Below, in pieces: positions 1 through 7,098 of a DNA stretch of 10,681 bases. Numbering within the stretch: the first letter of the stretch is position 1; each line of letters starts with the position of its first letter. Source of the stretch: Curtobacterium sp. MCPF17_052 (GTDB lineage: Bacteria > Actinomycetota > Actinomycetes > Actinomycetales > Microbacteriaceae); the NCBI RefSeq assembly GCF_003234085.1, contig NZ_QKSD01000024.1:1-10681 (forward strand), written 5' to 3'. Position numbers and translations under genes: made by a program. Below the pieces are notes generated by a model. That model had not been told where the DNA came from. It saw nothing but the letters and a program-made list of their open reading frames with translations, and ran no database searches.

Positions 1-132
1 CGCACGATCTGCCGCTCGGGCGGGTGGACGGCGGCGGGTTGAGCGACCTCGGCGAACCGGCTGCGGCGTGTTGCGCGACGTCGGCGGGCAGACGTGCCGG
101 GCGGGAGGCCCGGGCCGGCCCCGAAGGACGAG
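1..132. other. Left-edge stretch, no confident gene
   Basis: This stretch lies beyond the guaA terminator. One plus-strand frame beginning at base 1 reads 13 codons, 12 of them ending in G or C, then stops with TGA at 40-42. It could be the last codons of a convergent plus-strand gene, but 13 codons are too few to decide in GC-rich DNA. A small hairpin (6-bp arms CCGGGC/GCCCGG, 97-113) may be a second terminator. No minus-strand start codon begins a convincing gene here. Confidence 0.3.
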
Positions 133-167
133 CGAGGGCCCGGTACGCAGCGCGTACCGGGCCCTCG
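133..167 (-). terminator. Hairpin terminator of the guaA operon
   Basis: An inverted repeat pairs 133-148 (CGAGGGCCCGGTACGC) with 152-167 around a 3-nt loop (AGC). The 16-bp stem is perfect. It begins 15 nt past the guaA stop codon on the minus strand. There is no U-tract on either side, which is common for GC-rich actinobacterial terminators, so it could work in both directions if a convergent gene ends near position 42. Terminator function is inferred from position and stem stability. Confidence 0.8.
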
Positions 168-182
168 GGCGTCAGGGGAGGA

Positions 183-1763
183 TCACTCCCACTCGATCGT
201 CCCCGGCGGCTTCGACGTGACGTCGAGCACGACCCGGTTGACGTCGCGCACCTCGTTCGTGATGCGGTTCGAGATCTTCGCGAGCACGTCGTACGGCAGG
301 CGCGTCCAGTCGGCGGTCATGGCGTCCTCGGACGAGACCGGACGGAGCACGATCGGGTGCCCGTAGGTGCGGCCGTCGCCCTGGACCCCGACCGACCGGA
401 CGTCGGCGAGCAGGACGACCGGGCACTGCCAGATCTCGTCGTCGAGGCCGGCCGCGGTCAGCTCGGCGCGCGCGATGGCGTCGGCGGCACGGAGGATCTC
501 GAGCCGCTCCGCGGTCACTTCACCGACGATGCGGATGCCGAGGCCCGGGCCGGGGAACGGCTGGCGTCCGACGATGACCTCGGGGAGCCCGAGCTTGCGA
601 CCGACCGCGCGGACCTCGTCCTTGAACAGGGTGCGCAGCGGCTCGACGAGCTCGAATGTCATGTCGTCGGGCAGCCCGCCGACGTTGTGGTGCGACTTGA
701 TGTTCGCGGTGCCGGATCCGCCGCCGGACTCGACGACGTCCGGGTACAGGGTGCCCTGCACGAGGAACTTGACCTCGGCGTCGCCGTCGGATGCGCGCGC
801 TTCGAGGACGAGCGCCTCTGCTGCGGCTTCGAACGTGCGGATGAACTCGCGCCCGATGATCTTGCGCTTCTGCTCCGGGTCGCTGACGCCGGCCAGGGCG
901 TCGAGGAACTGCTCGCGGGCGTCGACCGTGACCAGGCGCACGCCGGTGGAGGCGACGTAGTCCTCTTCGACCTGCTTGCGCTCGTCGGCGCGTAGGAGCC
1001 CGTGGTCGACGAAGACGCAGGTGAGCTGGTCGCCGACGGCCTTGTGCACGAGGGCCGCGGCGACGGCGGAGTCCACACCACCGGAGAGCCCCGCGATGAC
1101 CCGCGCCGACCCGACCTGCTCGCTGATCCGAGAAACCTGCTCCTCGATCACGTTCGCGGAGTTCCAGTCGCCCGGGAGCCCGGCGGCACGGTGCAGGAAG
1201 TTCTCGAGCACGGCCTGACCGAACGCGGAGTGCTTGACCTCCGGGTGCCACTGCACGCCGTAGAGCTTGCGCTCGTCGGAAGCGAACGCGGCGACCGGGG
1301 TGGACTCGCTCGAGGCGAGGACCTCGAAGCCCTCGGGTGCCTTCGACACGGCGTCCCCGTGGGACATCCACGTGGTCTGCGCTGCGGGCTGGCCGCCGAG
1401 CAGGACGCTGTCGGTGCCGCTGACGGTCACCGCGGTGGCGCCGTACTCGCGGAGGCCGGTGTTGGCGACCTCACCGCCGAGCGACTTCGCCATGGCCTGG
1501 AAGCCGTAGCAGATGCCGAGCACGGGGATGCCGAGGTCCAGGATCTCGCCGTCCAGGGACGGTGCGCCGTCCTCGTAGACGGAGGACGGGCCTCCGGACA
1601 GGACGATCGCGGCCGGGTTCTTCGCCCGGATCTCGTCCGCCGTGACGGAGTGCGCGACGATCTCGCTGTAGACGTTGGCCTCGCGGACACGTCGTGCGAT
1701 CAACTGCGCGTACTGCGCGCCGAAGTCGACGACGAGGACGGGACGCTGTTCGGTCTCGCTCAC
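183..1763 (-). CDS. guaA: GMP synthase (glutamine-hydrolysing)
   Basis: This 526-aa cytoplasmic enzyme aminates XMP to GMP using ATP and glutamine, the last step of de novo GMP synthesis. The N-terminal class I glutamine amidotransferase domain (about residues 8-190) has the nucleophile Cys85 in GICYGFQ and the partners His173 and Glu175 in WHPE. The ATP-pyrophosphatase domain has its P-loop SGGVDS at 227-232. The C-terminal dimerisation domain ends in the family-typical TIEWE. Length matches the family. The start is a GTG that overlaps the upstream TGA as GTGA and is preceded by AAGGAGAG. The open frame extends another 54 codons, but those lie inside the upstream gene and resemble nothing in GuaA. 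It is the last gene of the khtT-khtU-SURF1-DUF3817-guaA block and is followed by a strong hairpin. Confidence 0.98.
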   Translation of the reverse strand: MSETEQRPVLVVDFGAQYAQLIARRVREANVYSEIVAHSVTADEIRAKNPAAIVLSGGPSSVYEDGAPSLDGEILDLGIPVLGICYGFQAMAKSLGGEVANTGLREYGATAVTVSGTDSVLLGGQPAAQTTWMSHGDAVSKAPEGFEVLASSESTPVAAFASDERKLYGVQWHPEVKHSAFGQAVLENFLHRAAGLPGDWNSANVIEEQVSRISEQVGSARVIAGLSGGVDSAVAAALVHKAVGDQLTCVFVDHGLLRADERKQVEEDYVASTGVRLVTVDAREQFLDALAGVSDPEQKRKIIGREFIRTFEAAAEALVLEARASDGDAEVKFLVQGTLYPDVVESGGGSGTANIKSHHNVGGLPDDMTFELVEPLRTLFKDEVRAVGRKLGLPEVIVGRQPFPGPGLGIRIVGEVTAERLEILRAADAIARAELTAAGLDDEIWQCPVVLLADVRSVGVQGDGRTYGHPIVLRPVSSEDAMTADWTRLPYDVLAKISNRITNEVRDVNRVVLDVTSKPPGTIEWE

Positions 1764-2206
1764 CGAGCGCTCTCCTTCTCCCGCGACTGCTGCGCGGTCA
1801 GCTCGTGGTAGGTGGTCATGGCGGCCTGCTGCATGCGGTGCTCGACCACGAACGACATGAACGGGATCACGCCGCCGAGTGCGATGAGCAGGAAGCGCGT
1901 CGGACGCCAGCGCATGATGCTCCACAGACGGAAGTCCGCGAACAGGTAGACGACGTACAGCCAGCCGTGCGCGATGAGGATCGCGATCGACAGGTTGAAC
2001 GTGCCGGGTGCTTCACCGGCGGTGCCGTTCGGGACGAAGAACGCGCCGCCGCCGAGCTGCATCTCACGCTGGATCGGGGTGTACTTGATGACGACCTCGA
2101 CGACCAGGGCGAGCAGGAGCACGCCGGTGACGTACGCGGAGATGCGGTAGAACCGCACGGCCCCCGGGATCTTGGGGATGTCGCGCGTCCGGACGGTCAG
2201 AGCCAT
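1760..2206 (-). CDS. DUF3817 family integral membrane protein
   Basis: This 148-aa protein has three evident hydrophobic segments (about residues 20-41, 71-91 and 102-121). The second holds [10 protein letters not shown], which matches the His-Gly core I associate with DUF3817 proteins of actinobacteria. The charged C-terminus (from about 122) is probably cytoplasmic. No function is established for the family that I can name, and no catalytic motif is visible. The ATG lies 10 nt after the SURF1 stop, and the stop overlaps the guaA start by 4 bp, so it is almost certainly expressed with guaA. The start is preceded by AGGA at 8 nt. The same bases can also be read as a TAGGAT promoter element. 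The DUF assignment rests on pattern memory; gene reality is much surer. Confidence 0.88.
   Translation of the reverse strand: MALTVRTRDIPKIPGAVRFYRISAYVTGVLLLALVVEVVIKYTPIQREMQLGGGAFFVPNGTAGEAPGTFNLSIAILIAHGWLYVVYLFADFRLWSIMRWRPTRFLLIALGGVIPFMSFVVEHRMQQAAMTTYHELTAQQSREKESAR
1770..1777 (-). promoter_or_regulatory. Ribosome binding site fixing the guaA GTG start
   Basis: The minus strand reads AAGGAGAG, then 6 nt, then GTG at 1763. This strong Shine-Dalgarno lies inside the end of the upstream DUF3817 gene and supports the GTG start over upstream in-frame codons. With the GTGA overlap it suggests coupled translation. Confidence 0.8.
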
Positions 2207-2213
2207 GTGGTCG

Positions 2214-2219
2214 ATCCTA
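2214..2219 (-). promoter_or_regulatory. Possible internal -10 element for DUF3817-guaA
   Basis: The minus strand reads TAGGAT, then 7 nt, then the DUF3817 ATG; the TAG is also the SURF1 stop codon. It fits TANNNT and sits where a leaderless transcript would start at or next to the ATG. No clear -35 is visible. The AGGA within it may simply be a ribosome binding site, so the call is weak. Confidence 0.3.
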
Positions 2220-3056
2220 CCGGCGACCCGGCTCGGCCCGGGCGTCGTCCACCGGGACCGCGGGCTCGTCCACCGGCTCGACGTCGTCGTCCACAGGACC
2301 GGCGGCGGCCTCCGCGGCCTCGCGGGCTTCGTCCTGCTCGCGCTCCCATGCGTCCTTCACGAAGCGGTACCAGAGGAAGACGGCGAACCCGGCGAACACG
2401 ACCCACTCCACCGCGTAGAAGAGGTTGAGCCAGTCGAACTGGACCTCGCGCGTCGGTGCCCGGTCGGCGATGGTGCCGAGGTCGGCGGCGTCTGCGGTGG
2501 TCCGGTCGGCGACGACGTATCCGCCGTACATCCGGTCGTCGAACGCCTTCCAGGTGTTCACGAACCGGGCCGGTGCCACGGCCGAGTACTCGTGCTGCTC
2601 GAAGGTGTCCTGGTCGGGCGACTCCGCCGGGTAGTACCGGCCGCGGATGGTCATCGTCGCGTCACCGGCCAGGCGGTCACCCCCGGCCACGGCGGCGGAC
2701 CGCTGGTCGGACCAGCCGATCACGACCGGGAGGCTCGCACCCGTCGCGTCGTCGACCAGGTGGCCGACGGTCTGGAACTGGCCACCCCCGCTGCGGCCCG
2801 TCAGGACCGTCGTGTCACCGGCGACGAAGCGCCCGGAGACCGTGACCTTCTGCCCGGCGAGGGCGGACCCGACCGGCTTCTCCGGGGTGGTGACGTCGTC
2901 GAGGGTCTTCCGTGTCTCGGTCGACGCCGGCAGTGGCTTGCCGTTCTCGATGCTGCGCTCGAGCTGCCACTTGCCGAGTGCGGCGAACACGCCAGCGAGG
3001 ATGATCGCCAGCAGCAGCAGCGCGATCCACCTCGGTCGTCGGGCAACGGCCCACAT
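2217..3056 (-). CDS. SURF1 family cytochrome oxidase assembly protein
   Basis: This 279-aa membrane protein belongs to the SURF1/Shy1 family, which helps assemble aa3-type cytochrome c oxidase, probably by handling haem a. It shows the family layout: an N-terminal transmembrane segment (about 10-29), then WQLER at 30-34, an extracytoplasmic beta-rich domain with LPVVIGW near 109-115, and a C-terminal transmembrane segment (about 209-231) in LNLFYAVEWVVFAGF. The last 45 or so residues form an acidic, Pro/Ala-rich tail beyond the usual core. The ATG is 5 nt after the antiporter stop. The nearest GGAG is about 12 nt upstream, longer than ideal, so translation may depend on coupling. No oxidase subunit genes are in the window, so its client is inferred from the family. 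Confidence 0.93.
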   Translation of the reverse strand: MWAVARRPRWIALLLLAIILAGVFAALGKWQLERSIENGKPLPASTETRKTLDDVTTPEKPVGSALAGQKVTVSGRFVAGDTTVLTGRSGGGQFQTVGHLVDDATGASLPVVIGWSDQRSAAVAGGDRLAGDATMTIRGRYYPAESPDQDTFEQHEYSAVAPARFVNTWKAFDDRMYGGYVVADRTTADAADLGTIADRAPTREVQFDWLNLFYAVEWVVFAGFAVFLWYRFVKDAWEREQDEAREAAEAAAGPVDDDVEPVDEPAVPVDDARAEPGRR

Positions 3057-3061
3057 CTGAA

Positions 3062-4489
3062 TCAGTACTCCGGATCACGTACGCGGGCCGGGCGTTCGGG
3101 ACGCTCGGCGGGGACCTCGATCGACGACGTGGTCGCGCTCACGGGTTCCGGCGTGACCGGCTCTTCGCGCGACGGCGTCGTCTCCGGTGCACCATTGTCG
3201 CGCTCTTCCCTGCCCGCAGCCTCCACGAGCGCGATCTCCTCGGCGAACTTCGCGTCCCGCTCGGCCTTGCGTGCGGCGGCGGCCTGGGCGGCGGCGAGTT
3301 CGCGGCCACGGAGCTTCCGCACCCGACCCGGGCGGAGCACCAGTCGGCCGATGCGGTCGGAGTTCACGGCGAGCAGCGGTCCCAACACGGCCATCACCAG
3401 GACGTAGAGGCCCGCGAAGGCGGTGATCCGTTCCTCCAGTCCGGCGGCCGCCGACAGGGTCGCCAGGATGAGCGCGAACTCGCCCCGGTTCACCAGGATG
3501 ACGGCGGTGTTGATGCCCTGCTGGACGCTGAAGCCGTTCATCCTGGCGACGAGCTGCCCGGCGACCGCGTTGAGCACGACGGTCATGCCGATGGCACCGG
3601 CGACGGGCCAGAGCACCTCACCGAACGTCGACACGTCGAGGCCGAGCCCGAAGTTGACGAAGAAGAACGCCGCGAACACGTCGCGCATCGGCAGGGCCAG
3701 CTGCTCGATGCGGTCCCGGTAGCGGGTGGCCCCGCAGAGCAGTCCGATCACGAACGCGCCGATGGCGTCGGTCACCCCGAGCAGGTCCCCGATGCCGCCG
3801 AACATGACCGCGAGGCCGAAGAACAGGATCGTGAAGAGCTCGTCGTCGCGGGTCGCGAAGATCTTCGAGACCTGCTTGCCACCCCAGCGCGCCAGGCTGA
3901 ACATCACGATCAGGAAGCCGAACGCCAGCCCGAGCTTGCCGATCACCGCCCACAGGTTGGTGTCGCCGGAGAGCACCACGGAGACGATCGCCAGGTAGAC
4001 GGCGATGAAGACGTCCTCGATCACGGTGACGCCGAGGATCATCGGGGTCTCGTCGTTGGCCAGGCGCCGGAGCTCGATGAGCAGCTTCGTCACGATCGCG
4101 CTCGACGACGTCGCTGTCATGCCGGCGATGATCAGGGCTTCTCGGGTGCCCCAGCCGAGCGAGAACCCGAACGCGAAGCCGACGCCCATGTTGATCGCGA
4201 CGTAGGTGCCGCCGGAGACCAGGAGCTTGCCGGCGTTGCCGTAGAACTCCTCTTGATCGAACTCCAACCCGAGGTTGAAGAGCAGCAGGATGAGGCCGAA
4301 CGTCGCGATCAGCTCGATCGTGTGCGACTCGACGCTCAGGCCGATCCACGGGGTGTGCGGGCTCGCGATGAGCCCGACCACCATGTAGACCGGGATCGCC
4401 GGCAGACCGATGGTCTTGCCGAGCCGCCCGAGGACGTAGGCGATGAGGAACAGGCCGCCGATGGTCAGCAGCTCACCACCCAGGTGCAT
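3062..4489 (-). CDS. khtU: CPA2 family cation:proton antiporter, KhtU-like
   Basis: This 475-aa polytopic membrane protein is a KefB/CPA2-type monovalent cation:proton antiporter, by family probably K+ out for H+ in. Residues 1 to about 385 are hydrophobic and carry CPA2 hallmarks: LLLFNLGLEF (68-77), an acidic pair Glu158-Asp159 in VTVIEDVF where the ion-binding Asp of the family lies, and VNRGEFALI (333-341). It has no C-terminal RCK nucleotide-binding domain like that of KefB/KefC. Instead there is a tail of about 90 residues, first Ala/Lys/Glu-rich and then Pro/Glu/Thr-rich. The RCK_C protein directly upstream (3-nt gap) would supply the regulatory part, in the khtT-khtU order known from Bacillus. 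The ATG has GGAG 7 nt upstream. Ion specificity cannot be read from the sequence. Confidence 0.92.
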   Translation of the reverse strand: MHLGGELLTIGGLFLIAYVLGRLGKTIGLPAIPVYMVVGLIASPHTPWIGLSVESHTIELIATFGLILLLFNLGLEFDQEEFYGNAGKLLVSGGTYVAINMGVGFAFGFSLGWGTREALIIAGMTATSSSAIVTKLLIELRRLANDETPMILGVTVIEDVFIAVYLAIVSVVLSGDTNLWAVIGKLGLAFGFLIVMFSLARWGGKQVSKIFATRDDELFTILFFGLAVMFGGIGDLLGVTDAIGAFVIGLLCGATRYRDRIEQLALPMRDVFAAFFFVNFGLGLDVSTFGEVLWPVAGAIGMTVVLNAVAGQLVARMNGFSVQQGINTAVILVNRGEFALILATLSAAAGLEERITAFAGLYVLVMAVLGPLLAVNSDRIGRLVLRPGRVRKLRGRELAAAQAAAARKAERDAKFAEEIALVEAAGREERDNGAPETTPSREEPVTPEPVSATTSSIEVPAERPERPARVRDPEY

Positions 4490-4492
4490 CCC

Positions 4493-5023
4493 CTAGCTCC
4501 GGGGCGGCGCCTCGGCAGCGGCCGCTGCCAACTGACCGCTGCGGTAGAAGGAGAACGCCTTCGCGACCTTCTCCGGCGCACCCGCGACGACGATCGTGTC
4601 CCCGGGGAACACGACGAAGTCCGACGAGGGGGCCGGGTTGGCGCTGTCGCCACGCACGACCGCGACGACGGTCAGGCCGATGAAGCCCGAGTCGTGCAGG
4701 TCGCCGAGGGGCTTGCCCGCGATGGCGTCGTCGTAGTCGACACTGAACCAGTCGATGGAGAGGCCGGGGATCTCGTCGAGCTTGTCGAGGCCCTCGGTGA
4801 TCCGGGTGCCGCCGAGGAGTTCGGCGAGGGTGTGCGCTTCGTCCTCACTGAGGCGGAGCGAGACCTTCTCGGACTTGTCCGCGCCGTCGGCGACGTCCGC
4901 GAACGAGATGAGGTCGGAGTGACCCGACCGGTGCGTGATGACACCACACTTGCCACCGTCGTCGGTGTAGAAGCTGTGCAGCACGCCGACGCCGGGGAGT
5001 TTGACGCGATGGACGTCGACCAT
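4493..5023 (-). CDS. khtT: RCK_C-domain antiporter regulatory subunit, KhtT-like
   Basis: This 176-aa soluble protein is probably the cytoplasmic regulator of the adjacent antiporter. Residues 1 to about 75 resemble the small N-terminal domain of KhtT-type subunits (KLPGVGVLHSFYTDDGGKCGVI near 8-29). Residues from about 82 to 162 look like a TrkA-C/RCK_C domain, with a GKPLGDL turn (103-109) and FPGDTIVVAG (139-148). Length is close to B. subtilis KhtT. KhtT, and the RCK_C protein CpeB of Streptomyces, are reported to bind cyclic di-AMP, so that ligand is a reasonable but untested inference. The ATG was chosen because AAAGGGAG lies 5 nt upstream; that site would be inside the coding region if an earlier ATG at 5050 were used. 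It is the first gene of the five-gene block. Confidence 0.9.
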   Translation of the reverse strand: MVDVHRVKLPGVGVLHSFYTDDGGKCGVITHRSGHSDLISFADVADGADKSEKVSLRLSEDEAHTLAELLGGTRITEGLDKLDEIPGLSIDWFSVDYDDAIAGKPLGDLHDSGFIGLTVVAVVRGDSANPAPSSDFVVFPGDTIVVAGAPEKVAKAFSFYRSGQLAAAAAEAPPRS

Positions 5024-5028
5024 GATGG

Positions 5029-5036
5029 CTCCCTTT
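5029..5036 (-). promoter_or_regulatory. Ribosome binding site fixing the khtT start
   Basis: The minus strand reads AAAGGGAG, 5 nt before the ATG at 5023. It separates the true start from in-frame codons further upstream and is among the best Shine-Dalgarno matches in the window. Confidence 0.75.
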
Positions 5037-5048
5037 CCCAGGACTCCC

Positions 5049-5075
5049 ATGCTAACCACCGGCAGGGCCTGTCCA
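5049..5075 (-). promoter_or_regulatory. Candidate promoter for the khtT-guaA operon
   Basis: In the 139-nt gap upstream of khtT the minus strand has TGGACA (5070-5075, one mismatch to TTGACA), a 15-nt spacer, then TAGCAT (5049-5054). Transcription would start near 5042, giving a leader of about 20 nt that contains the khtT ribosome binding site. The spacer is shorter than the usual 17 nt, so the match is imperfect, but this is the only sizeable intergenic gap before the five-gene block. Confidence 0.4.
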
Positions 5076-5102
5076 TTCCGTTGTCCACAGGTCGTCCGGA
5101 CG

Positions 5103-5142
5103 GACGGGAGGCCCGTGGCGGGGTCGCCACGGGACTCCCGTC
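5103..5142 (-). terminator. Hairpin terminator after glpD
   Basis: Arms 5103-5110 (GACGGGAG) with 5135-5142 and 5112-5120 (CCCGTGGCG) with 5125-5133 form 17 base pairs, broken by one G/A mismatch, around a GGGT loop. The hairpin starts 20 nt after the glpD stop and separates it from the khtT promoter region. There is no U-tract on the minus strand. Confidence 0.75.
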
Positions 5143-5162
5143 GGAACCGGGGACAGCTGAGG

Positions 5163-7034
5163 TCAGCTGGGCTCGGTCGTCTTCTCGCCGACGACCTGCT
5201 CGTCGTCCGCCGTGGCGCCCTCGGCGCCGCTCGAGCGGCCCCCGCCGACGACGACGTCGTCCTCCTCGAAGCCGAACGCGATGTCGGGAGCCTCGAGCCG
5301 GACGCGGTCGGCGGACTCGTCGTCGGGCTGGAGCTGCGACTGGCGCTCCGCCGCGACGCGCTTGAGGTAGTTCGACACCTCGTTCTCGGTCGTCTCCTGG
5401 TCCCAGCCGAGCACCCCGGCCATGAGCCGCGCGGCGACGGGCGCTGCGGACTCGCCGCGGTCCCACGCCTCGATCGAGATGCGGGTCCGGCGGGCCAGGA
5501 CGTCCTCCAGGTGCAGGGCGCCCTCGTGCGAGGCCGCGTACACGACCTCGGCCCCGATGTAGTCGTCAGCCCCGGGCAGCGCATCGGCCAACGAGGGGTC
5601 GTCCTCGACGAGCTGCAGGACCTCGGTCGCGAGCGTGCCGTACCGGTTCAGCAGGTGCTCGATGCGGACCTTGTGCACGCCGTACGTCTTCGCGGTGCGT
5701 GCCCGCTTGTTCCAGGCGGCGGGGTAGCCCTCCGCGCCGAGGAGCGGGATGTCCTGCGTCGTCGACTCCGGGATCTTGCCGTCCATCGCGGCGGCGGCTT
5801 CGTCGATGGCGTCCTTGCCCATCACGCGGTAGGTGGTCCACTTGCCGCCGGCGACGACCACGAGACCCGGGGCGGTGTGCGCGACGACGTGCTCGCGGCT
5901 GAGCTTCGACGTCGCCTCGGACTCCCCCGCCAGCAGCGGCCGGAGTCCGGCGTAGACGCCTTCGACGTCCTCGCGGGTGAGCGGGACGGCCAGCACCTCG
6001 TTGACGTGCTCGAGGATGTAGTCGATGTCCGCCGCGGTCGCTGCGGGGTGCGCCTTGTCGAGGTACCAGTCGGTGTCGGTCGTGCCGATCAGCCAGTGCC
6101 GACCCCACGGGATCACGAACAGGACGCTCTTCTCGGTGCGGAGGATCATTCCCGAGTTCGACTGGAACCGGTCGCGCGGGACGACGAGGTGCACGCCCTT
6201 CGACGCGCGGACCTTGAACTGCCCACGGGTGCCGACCATCGCCTGGGTGTCGTCGGTCCAGACGCCGGTCGCGTTGACGACCTGCTTCGCCTTGATGTCG
6301 AAGTGCTCACCGGTCTGGATGTCGTGCGCATGGGCACCGACGACCCGCTCACCGACCTTGATGAAGCCCTCGATCCGGACCCGGGAGGCAGCGTGCGCAC
6401 CGTACGAGGCCGCCGTGCGGACGAGCGCGGCGACGTAGCGCGCGTCGTCGACCTGGGCGTCGTAGTAGGTCATGCCGCCGACGAAGGCGTCCTTCTTCAG
6501 GGACGGCATCGAGCGGAGCACCTGCGTCCGGGTGAGGTGCCGGTGGTGGGGCACCCCGGGCGGACGGCCACCGGACCAGCTGAACACGTCGTACATCGCC
6601 ATGCCGATCCCGATGTAGAAGCGCTCCCACACCCGGTGGTTGAGCGGGTAGAGGAAGCGCACCGGCTTCACCAGGTGCGGGGCGATGCGCTGCAGCAGCA
6701 GACCGCGTTCGATGAGGGCCTCGCGGACCAGGGTGAAGTTGAGCTGCTCGAGGTAGCGGATGCCGCCGTGGACGAGCTTGGACGACCGGCTCGACGTGCC
6801 CGAGCCCCAGTCGCGGGCCTCCACGATCCCGACCGACAGGCCGCGCGTGACGGCGTCGAGCGCTGCGCCACCACCGACGATGCCGCCGCCGACGACCAGG
6901 ACGTCGAGTTCGGTGGACTTCAGCGTCTCGATGGCGGCGTCGCGTTCATCGGGGCCGAGCTTCGTCGCGGGGTCGAACCCCGCCGTGCTGGATGCTCCGC
7001 GGGGTGCCTTCTCGCCCGTGACCGTGCTTGTCAT
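5163..7034 (-). CDS. glpD: FAD-dependent glycerol-3-phosphate dehydrogenase
   Basis: This 623-aa enzyme is a GlpD/GlpO-type flavoprotein that oxidises sn-glycerol 3-phosphate to dihydroxyacetone phosphate. In GlpD the electrons pass to the quinone pool at the membrane. The Rossmann FAD site is clear: GGGIVG at 49-54, acidic Glu72 at the end of the second strand, and SSRSSKLVHGGIRYLEQ at 81-97. Other conserved stretches are VNATGVWTDD, LFVIPWGRHWLIGTTDTD and VVAGGKWTTYR. It is longer than E. coli GlpD (about 500 aa) because of a roughly 40-residue N-terminal leader and an acidic, Gly-rich C-terminal tail from about 569. The ATG at 7034 has GGAGG 5 nt upstream; an ATG 12 codons earlier has no such site. 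It lies 64 nt after guaB3 with no promoter seen in between, so cotranscription is likely. No glpF or glpK is nearby. Confidence 0.96.
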   Translation of the reverse strand: MTSTVTGEKAPRGASSTAGFDPATKLGPDERDAAIETLKSTELDVLVVGGGIVGGGAALDAVTRGLSVGIVEARDWGSGTSSRSSKLVHGGIRYLEQLNFTLVREALIERGLLLQRIAPHLVKPVRFLYPLNHRVWERFYIGIGMAMYDVFSWSGGRPPGVPHHRHLTRTQVLRSMPSLKKDAFVGGMTYYDAQVDDARYVAALVRTAASYGAHAASRVRIEGFIKVGERVVGAHAHDIQTGEHFDIKAKQVVNATGVWTDDTQAMVGTRGQFKVRASKGVHLVVPRDRFQSNSGMILRTEKSVLFVIPWGRHWLIGTTDTDWYLDKAHPAATAADIDYILEHVNEVLAVPLTREDVEGVYAGLRPLLAGESEATSKLSREHVVAHTAPGLVVVAGGKWTTYRVMGKDAIDEAAAAMDGKIPESTTQDIPLLGAEGYPAAWNKRARTAKTYGVHKVRIEHLLNRYGTLATEVLQLVEDDPSLADALPGADDYIGAEVVYAASHEGALHLEDVLARRTRISIEAWDRGESAAPVAARLMAGVLGWDQETTENEVSNYLKRVAAERQSQLQPDDESADRVRLEAPDIAFGFEEDDVVVGGGRSSGAEGATADDEQVVGEKTTEPS

Positions 7035-7039
7035 GCTCG

Positions 7040-7044
7040 CCTCC
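7040..7044 (-). promoter_or_regulatory. Ribosome binding site fixing the glpD start
   Basis: The minus strand reads GGAGG, 5 nt before the ATG at 7034. It lies inside the longer open frame that begins at 7070 and therefore argues for the shorter protein. Confidence 0.75.
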
Positions 7045-7066
7045 GTCGCCGATCGGCACCGGAGCG

Positions 7067-7091
7067 GCACCCGCAGGACCTCCGCGGGCGC
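7067..7091 (-). other. Small hairpin between guaB3 and glpD
   Basis: An 8-bp stem with one G-U pair (7067-7074 with 7084-7091) and a 9-nt loop starts 7 nt after the guaB3 stop. It could reduce read-through into glpD or stabilise the upstream transcript. It is much weaker than the terminators elsewhere in the window, so it is probably not a full stop signal. Confidence 0.3.
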
Positions 7092-7098
7092 ACCGCCG

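Noticed and set aside
24..995. Plus-strand open frame of 323 codons at the left edge
   Set aside because: It lies mostly antisense to guaA, crosses the guaA terminator hairpin, and its product is Asp/Arg/Val-rich with no recognisable domain, as expected of a shadow frame in GC-rich DNA.
1764..1925. Longer guaA start at 1925
   Set aside because: The extra 54 residues are out-of-frame DUF3817 sequence; GTG at 1763 has a strong ribosome binding site and the GTGA overlap.
5024..5162. A riboswitch, such as a cyclic-di-AMP (ydaO-type) element, ahead of khtT
   Set aside because: Only 139 nt are available, 40 of them taken by the glpD hairpin, and the predicted leader is about 20 nt. I see none of the expected multi-helix architecture.
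4253..5365. Plus-strand open frame of 370 codons over the antiporter pair
   Set aside because: It spans two real minus-strand genes, an intergenic gap and the glpD terminator, so it is a mirror of their codon bias rather than a gene.
5024..5584. khtT extended upstream into the glpD 3' end (363 codons)
   Set aside because: The extension is antisense-like Arg/Ser-rich sequence in another frame of glpD, and it would run through the glpD terminator.
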